Source: Kiritimatiellia bacterium
GTDB lineage: Bacteria > Verrucomicrobiota > Kiritimatiellia > UBA8416 > JABMPJ01
Length of the DNA: 9,951 nt
Reading direction: 5' to 3'
Assembly (NCBI GenBank): GCA_029939545.1
Contig: JAOZSS010000079.1
Coordinates: forward strand, 1 to 9,951
The position numbers were made by a program, and so were the translations under genes. The notes beneath the pieces are model-generated. The model made no database searches. It was not told the DNA's origin and worked only from the letters and a program-made list of their open reading frames with translations. The stretch's first letter is position 1. Each line of letters opens with the position of its first letter. Of this stretch, positions 7,560-9,951 are shown piece by piece.

Positions 7560-7948
7560 ATGTTGTACACATCATCGAAACAGACAGAGCAGTTGAAGAT
7601 GTCGGCACGCGCCTGGAAGATGCGGCGAAAACTCACCAATTCGGTGTGATTAACGTGGTGGATATGAACGCCAAGATGAAAAGTAAAGGAGTGGACTTCG
7701 ATCCGCGCTGCATAATCTACGAAGTCTGCAACCCACATCGGGCCAAAGAGGTGTTAGAACATAAACTGGAAATATCCACCGCGTTGCCCTGTCGGATTTC
7801 TGTGTATGAGGAAGCCGGTAAAACGAAACTTGCAACACTCATTCCAACTCAGGTTCTCGGGCTCATGGGGGGCGACGAACTCCTGCCTGTAGCCGAATCC
7901 GTCCAGACCGACATCTTTGCAATGATGGATAAAGCTGCAGGGGCATAG
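7556..7948 (+). CDS. DUF302 domain protein coupled to the metal pump
   Basis: 130 residues, a usual length for a single DUF302 domain (PF03625). The diagnostic core runs from about residue 46 to 105: V-D-F-D-P-R-C52, Y-E-V-C58-N-P-H-R-A, L-P-C79-R-I-S-V-Y and a final T-Q-V-L-G-L-M. There is no signal peptide or membrane segment, so it is predicted to be cytoplasmic. The biochemical function of DUF302 is not established. Here it is translationally coupled to the permease and has three Cys in the conserved core, which suggests a role tied to metal binding or thiol chemistry on the cytoplasmic side; that is inference. An in-frame ATG at 7490 would add 22 residues overlapping the pump gene with a poor ribosome binding site and is not favoured. 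Confidence 0.9.
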   Translation: MNVVHIIETDRAVEDVGTRLEDAAKTHQFGVINVVDMNAKMKSKGVDFDPRCIIYEVCNPHRAKEVLEHKLEISTALPCRISVYEEAGKTKLATLIPTQVLGLMGGDELLPVAESVQTDIFAMMDKAAGA

Positions 7949-8007
7949 ATAATGGTCTGGATTGCGAGCTTGACGGTGGCACACAAGATGCGATCATGGG
8001 GAGACTA

Positions 8008-8466
8008 ATGAAAAGGTCACTGACACTAAAGGCGCTGAGAATTGTTGCTGTATCGTGGATTACCTTGGCCGTAACGGCCTCGGGGGTCTCCGGGATAGTG
8101 CTTTGCTTTGGCGCTGATGGGCATTTGTCCTTTGAAATAAGCCATCAGGGGCGTTGTCAAGACGCTGACGATGCTCCCGGCCATGGGCGGCATGTTGTTG
8201 CTCAGATGCTCGCGAGTTCCGATGCTGATGGTTGCGGCCCCTGCGTCGATGTGCCGCTTTCGTCGGACACAATGTCGCAGCCGATGACTAAAGTGAGACA
8301 GTCGTCCTCCTCGACAGACGAGATGGCTGGCGTCTTTTCAGCGGCCTCATTTGATACCGGAATCGACGTTGACGTGAGCTTGAACGCGCCAAGCGTTCTT
8401 CGATGTGCGCCACGGCGTACATCGCCCTCTTTACTCGCGCAACGCACGATCATTCTGCGCGTCTGA
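8008..8466 (+). CDS. Small exported Cys/His protein of unknown function
   Basis: 152 residues from the ATG at 8008, preceded by a GGGGAG purine run 4 bases upstream. An in-frame ATG at 7996 adds only MGRL and cannot be excluded. The N-terminus is basic (KRSLTLKALR), then hydrophobic from about 11 to 32, fitting a Sec signal peptide or anchor. It continues into C33-F-G-A-D-G-H39-L. Further potential ligands are H46, C50, H59, H62 and a C76-G-P-C79-V-D-V-P motif. A Ser-rich stretch (97-103) follows, and the protein ends with a hydrophobic LLAQRTIILRV tail. I do not recognise a named family. I have an impression that small proteins with C-F-G-x-D-G-H and C-G-P-C-x-D-I-P recur beside Cus-type operons, but I cannot verify it. 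Position between the DUF302 gene and the outer-membrane channel suggests a periplasmic metal-binding or assembly factor. The CGPC looks like a thioredoxin active site, but no thioredoxin fold is apparent. Confidence 0.75.
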   Translation: MKRSLTLKALRIVAVSWITLAVTASGVSGIVLCFGADGHLSFEISHQGRCQDADDAPGHGRHVVAQMLASSDADGCGPCVDVPLSSDTMSQPMTKVRQSSSSTDEMAGVFSAASFDTGIDVDVSLNAPSVLRCAPRRTSPSLLAQRTIILRV

Positions 8467-8634
8467 TCCTCCCTCTTCTCCTTGTGCCTTCCGTGCTGAA
8501 TCTACTTTGGCACTGATGGCCACCCTTTGCCGAATTCCTGTCGGTCTTCTGTTTCCGCCTGCGGCGAGGGTACCCCCGAACTGTTTTCAGGCTTTGGGAT
8601 ACATGTGCCAACAACGAGAGAGATGGAGGACTCA
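8467..8634 (+). other. 168-base gap between the small exported protein and the channel gene
   Basis: This is the longest non-coding stretch in the window. A 77-codon frame crosses it (8405-8638) but has no ribosome binding site and no protein character. I see no convincing hairpin-plus-T-run terminator. A TTGGCA at 8507-8512 has no good -10 partner at 16-18 bases. A local promoter for the channel gene or an mRNA processing site remains possible but unsupported. Confidence 0.4.
8625..8629 (+). promoter_or_regulatory. Ribosome binding site for the outer-membrane channel gene
   Basis: GGAGG lies 5 bases before the ATG at 8635. It supports this start over the internal in-frame ATG at 8653, although both would leave a usable lipoprotein signal. 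Confidence 0.6.
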
Positions 8635-9951
8635 ATGATAGGACGAACACTAATGAATTTACTGATGGGCGCGTCTGCGGGCGTGCTCATCACGGGGTGC
8701 GCTGCCACCGGAAGGCAGATGGCGCTCCCTGAGCCGCGGCCGCTGGGTGCGCTGTACCCCACCGCTAGCCAGGAGACACAGAATCGTACCGATGGGGTGC
8801 GAGAGCAGGCGAACGAGCCGACCGGCGTCATAAAGCTGGAGCAGGCACTGGGAAGCGCCCTGTTGGAGAGCCCTGCACTTGCGGCGTTTTCGTACGATGT
8901 GAGGGCAGCGGAGGCGCGCGTGTTGCAGGCTGGCCTGCTGCCCAATCCCGAGCTTGAACTAGAGGTTGAGGAGTATGACCGCGATGGTGAAGGCTTCGAC
9001 TCCGCTGAGACTGCCGTCGTGCTGGGCCAGTTGTTTGAGCTGGGAGGCAAGCGTCGTTGGCGGACCCGCGTTGCCGAAGCGGAAGGCGAGTTGGCTGGTT
9101 GGGACTATGAAAGCATGCGACTGGATGTCTTTACGGAGACGACGCAGCGATTCACGACCGTGCTCGCGGCACAGGAGCGCCTTGTACTGGCCGGATCAGC
9201 AGTGGAGCTGGCCGAGAAGACGAGCCGTGCTGTTGGTGAACGCGTCAAGGCGGGAAAAGAACCTCCGTTCCAGGCCTCGAAGAGTGAGGCCGAGTTGGAA
9301 CTGGCCCGCATGGAGGCACTAGAAGCCCAGAACGCTCTCGGTGTTGCCCGCAAGAGGCTGGCCGCCATGTGGGGCTCTGAGCGCGTCACCTTTGAGGGTG
9401 TGGCGGGGAGCCTGGATGGCGTTCTTGGCTCGATTCCGTCCTTGCATGCCATGCGCCCTCGCCTGTCCTTGAATCCGGATCTGGCACGCTGGGATGCGGA
9501 ACTCCGGTTGCGGCAGGCGTCGTTGTCGTCGGAAAAGGCAGCCCGAGTGCCTGACCTTGAAGCATCGGTGGGCTTCCTGCAATACGAGGAAGACGGAACG
9601 GACGCGCTGGCTTTTGGGATCGGGGTCCCACTTCCGGTGTTCGACCGAAACCAAGGCAATATCAGGGCTGCGGCACTCGAGCTATCCAAGGCGGAAGTGG
9701 AGCGTTCGGCGACGGAGCTGGCCCTCGCTGCTAAGCTCGCAGAGACCCACGCGGCGCTCGTTGGGGCTCACCAACGCGTCACGACACTGCGAGGCAAAGT
9801 CGTGCCTGCGATGGAGCAGGCGTACGAAGCCGCACATGAAGGATATCGACAAGGTAAGTTTGGGTTCCTGGATATGCTCGACGCCCAACGGGGGCTATTC
9901 GACGCCAAGGGGGCATTGGTGGATGCATTGAGCAATTACCACTCCGCATTG
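8635..9951 (+). CDS. cusC: TolC/CusC-type outer-membrane efflux lipoprotein, 3' end outside window
   Basis: 439 codons are open to the last base with no stop; the family is about 420-460 residues, so little is missing. The N-terminus is a lipoprotein signal peptide with lipobox L-I-T-G-C22, as in CusC and other lipid-anchored channels. Two outer-membrane-efflux (OEP, PF02321) repeats follow, about 68-250 and 278-439. Recognisable motifs are AGLLPNPEL (99-107), QLFELGGKR (132-140), VPLPVFDRNQGN (331-342) and GKFGFLDMLDAQR (407-419). Long Ala/Glu/Leu-rich segments match the alpha-helical barrel. It would form the trimeric tunnel through the outer membrane for the permease and adaptor encoded upstream. 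E. coli cusC precedes cusFBA, whereas here the channel gene is last. A CzcC-type channel is an equally good name by sequence; the Cus assignment rests on the permease. Confidence 0.93.
   Translation, partial: MIGRTLMNLLMGASAGVLITGCAATGRQMALPEPRPLGALYPTASQETQNRTDGVREQANEPTGVIKLEQALGSALLESPALAAFSYDVRAAEARVLQAGLLPNPELELEVEEYDRDGEGFDSAETAVVLGQLFELGGKRRWRTRVAEAEGELAGWDYESMRLDVFTETTQRFTTVLAAQERLVLAGSAVELAEKTSRAVGERVKAGKEPPFQASKSEAELELARMEALEAQNALGVARKRLAAMWGSERVTFEGVAGSLDGVLGSIPSLHAMRPRLSLNPDLARWDAELRLRQASLSSEKAARVPDLEASVGFLQYEEDGTDALAFGIGVPLPVFDRNQGNIRAAALELSKAEVERSATELALAAKLAETHAALVGAHQRVTTLRGKVVPAMEQAYEAAHEGYRQGKFGFLDMLDAQRGLFDAKGALVDALSNYHSAL

Noticed and set aside
8231..8245. CGPC as a thioredoxin active site
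   Set aside because: The four residues match, but no surrounding thioredoxin strand pattern or cis-Pro is visible in this short, Ser-rich protein.
8507..8535. Possible promoter (TTGGCA) before the channel gene
   Set aside because: The only -35-like hexamer has no AT-rich -10 at 16-18 bases; the region there is CCGAAT.
8405..8638. 77-codon plus-strand frame across the gap before the channel gene
   Set aside because: There is no ribosome binding site and the composition is not protein-like. It overlaps the end of one supported gene and the start of another.

Overview
The window is one strand (+) of a single, tightly packed gene cluster for heavy-metal efflux. It is most likely a monovalent copper/silver (Cus/Sil-type) tripartite RND export system with several accessory metal-binding proteins. 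All seven supported genes point the same way and fill almost the whole 9951 bases. No mobile element, tRNA, rRNA or CRISPR array is visible. No regulator gene is present, and the operon promoter is probably upstream of base 1.

Layout: (1) 1-411, the 3' part of a small His-rich protein with two tandem YHS-like CC-x2-C metal-binding modules. (2) 489-1250, a secreted YHS-like module fused to a four-helix DUF2231 membrane domain. (3) 1270-3594, an oversized CusB-type periplasmic adaptor with two heavy-metal-binding (HMBD) modules and a duplicated DUF3347-like C-terminus. (4) 3591-7559, a 1322-residue CusA-type RND permease with an extra block of membrane helices. (5) 7556-7948, a DUF302 protein. 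(6) 8008-8466, a small exported Cys/His protein of no family I can name. (7) 8635-9951, a TolC/CusC-type outer-membrane lipoprotein that runs off the right edge. Genes 3-4 and 4-5 overlap by ATGA with strong Shine-Dalgarno sequences, so adaptor, pump and DUF302 protein are probably translated in a coupled way.

How they would work together (inference from family knowledge): the YHS-like, HMBD and DUF3347 modules would bind and hand over metal in the periplasm, replacing CusF, which is not seen here. The permease takes metal through its periplasmic cleft, where all three CusA methionine ligands can be aligned (M775, M825, M914). The adaptor seals the pump to the outer-membrane channel. The DUF302 protein, the DUF2231 fusion and the 152-residue exported protein are the least understood members and the best candidates for undescribed components of the export machine.

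Organism: an outer-membrane lipoprotein channel, a periplasmic adaptor and Sec signals indicate a Gram-negative bacterium with a moderately GC-rich genome. CC-x2-C YHS-like repeats, DUF3347 and a large CusA variant make me think of Planctomycetota/Verrucomicrobiota/Lentisphaerota relatives or delta-proteobacterial groups, but the sequence alone does not fix the phylum.
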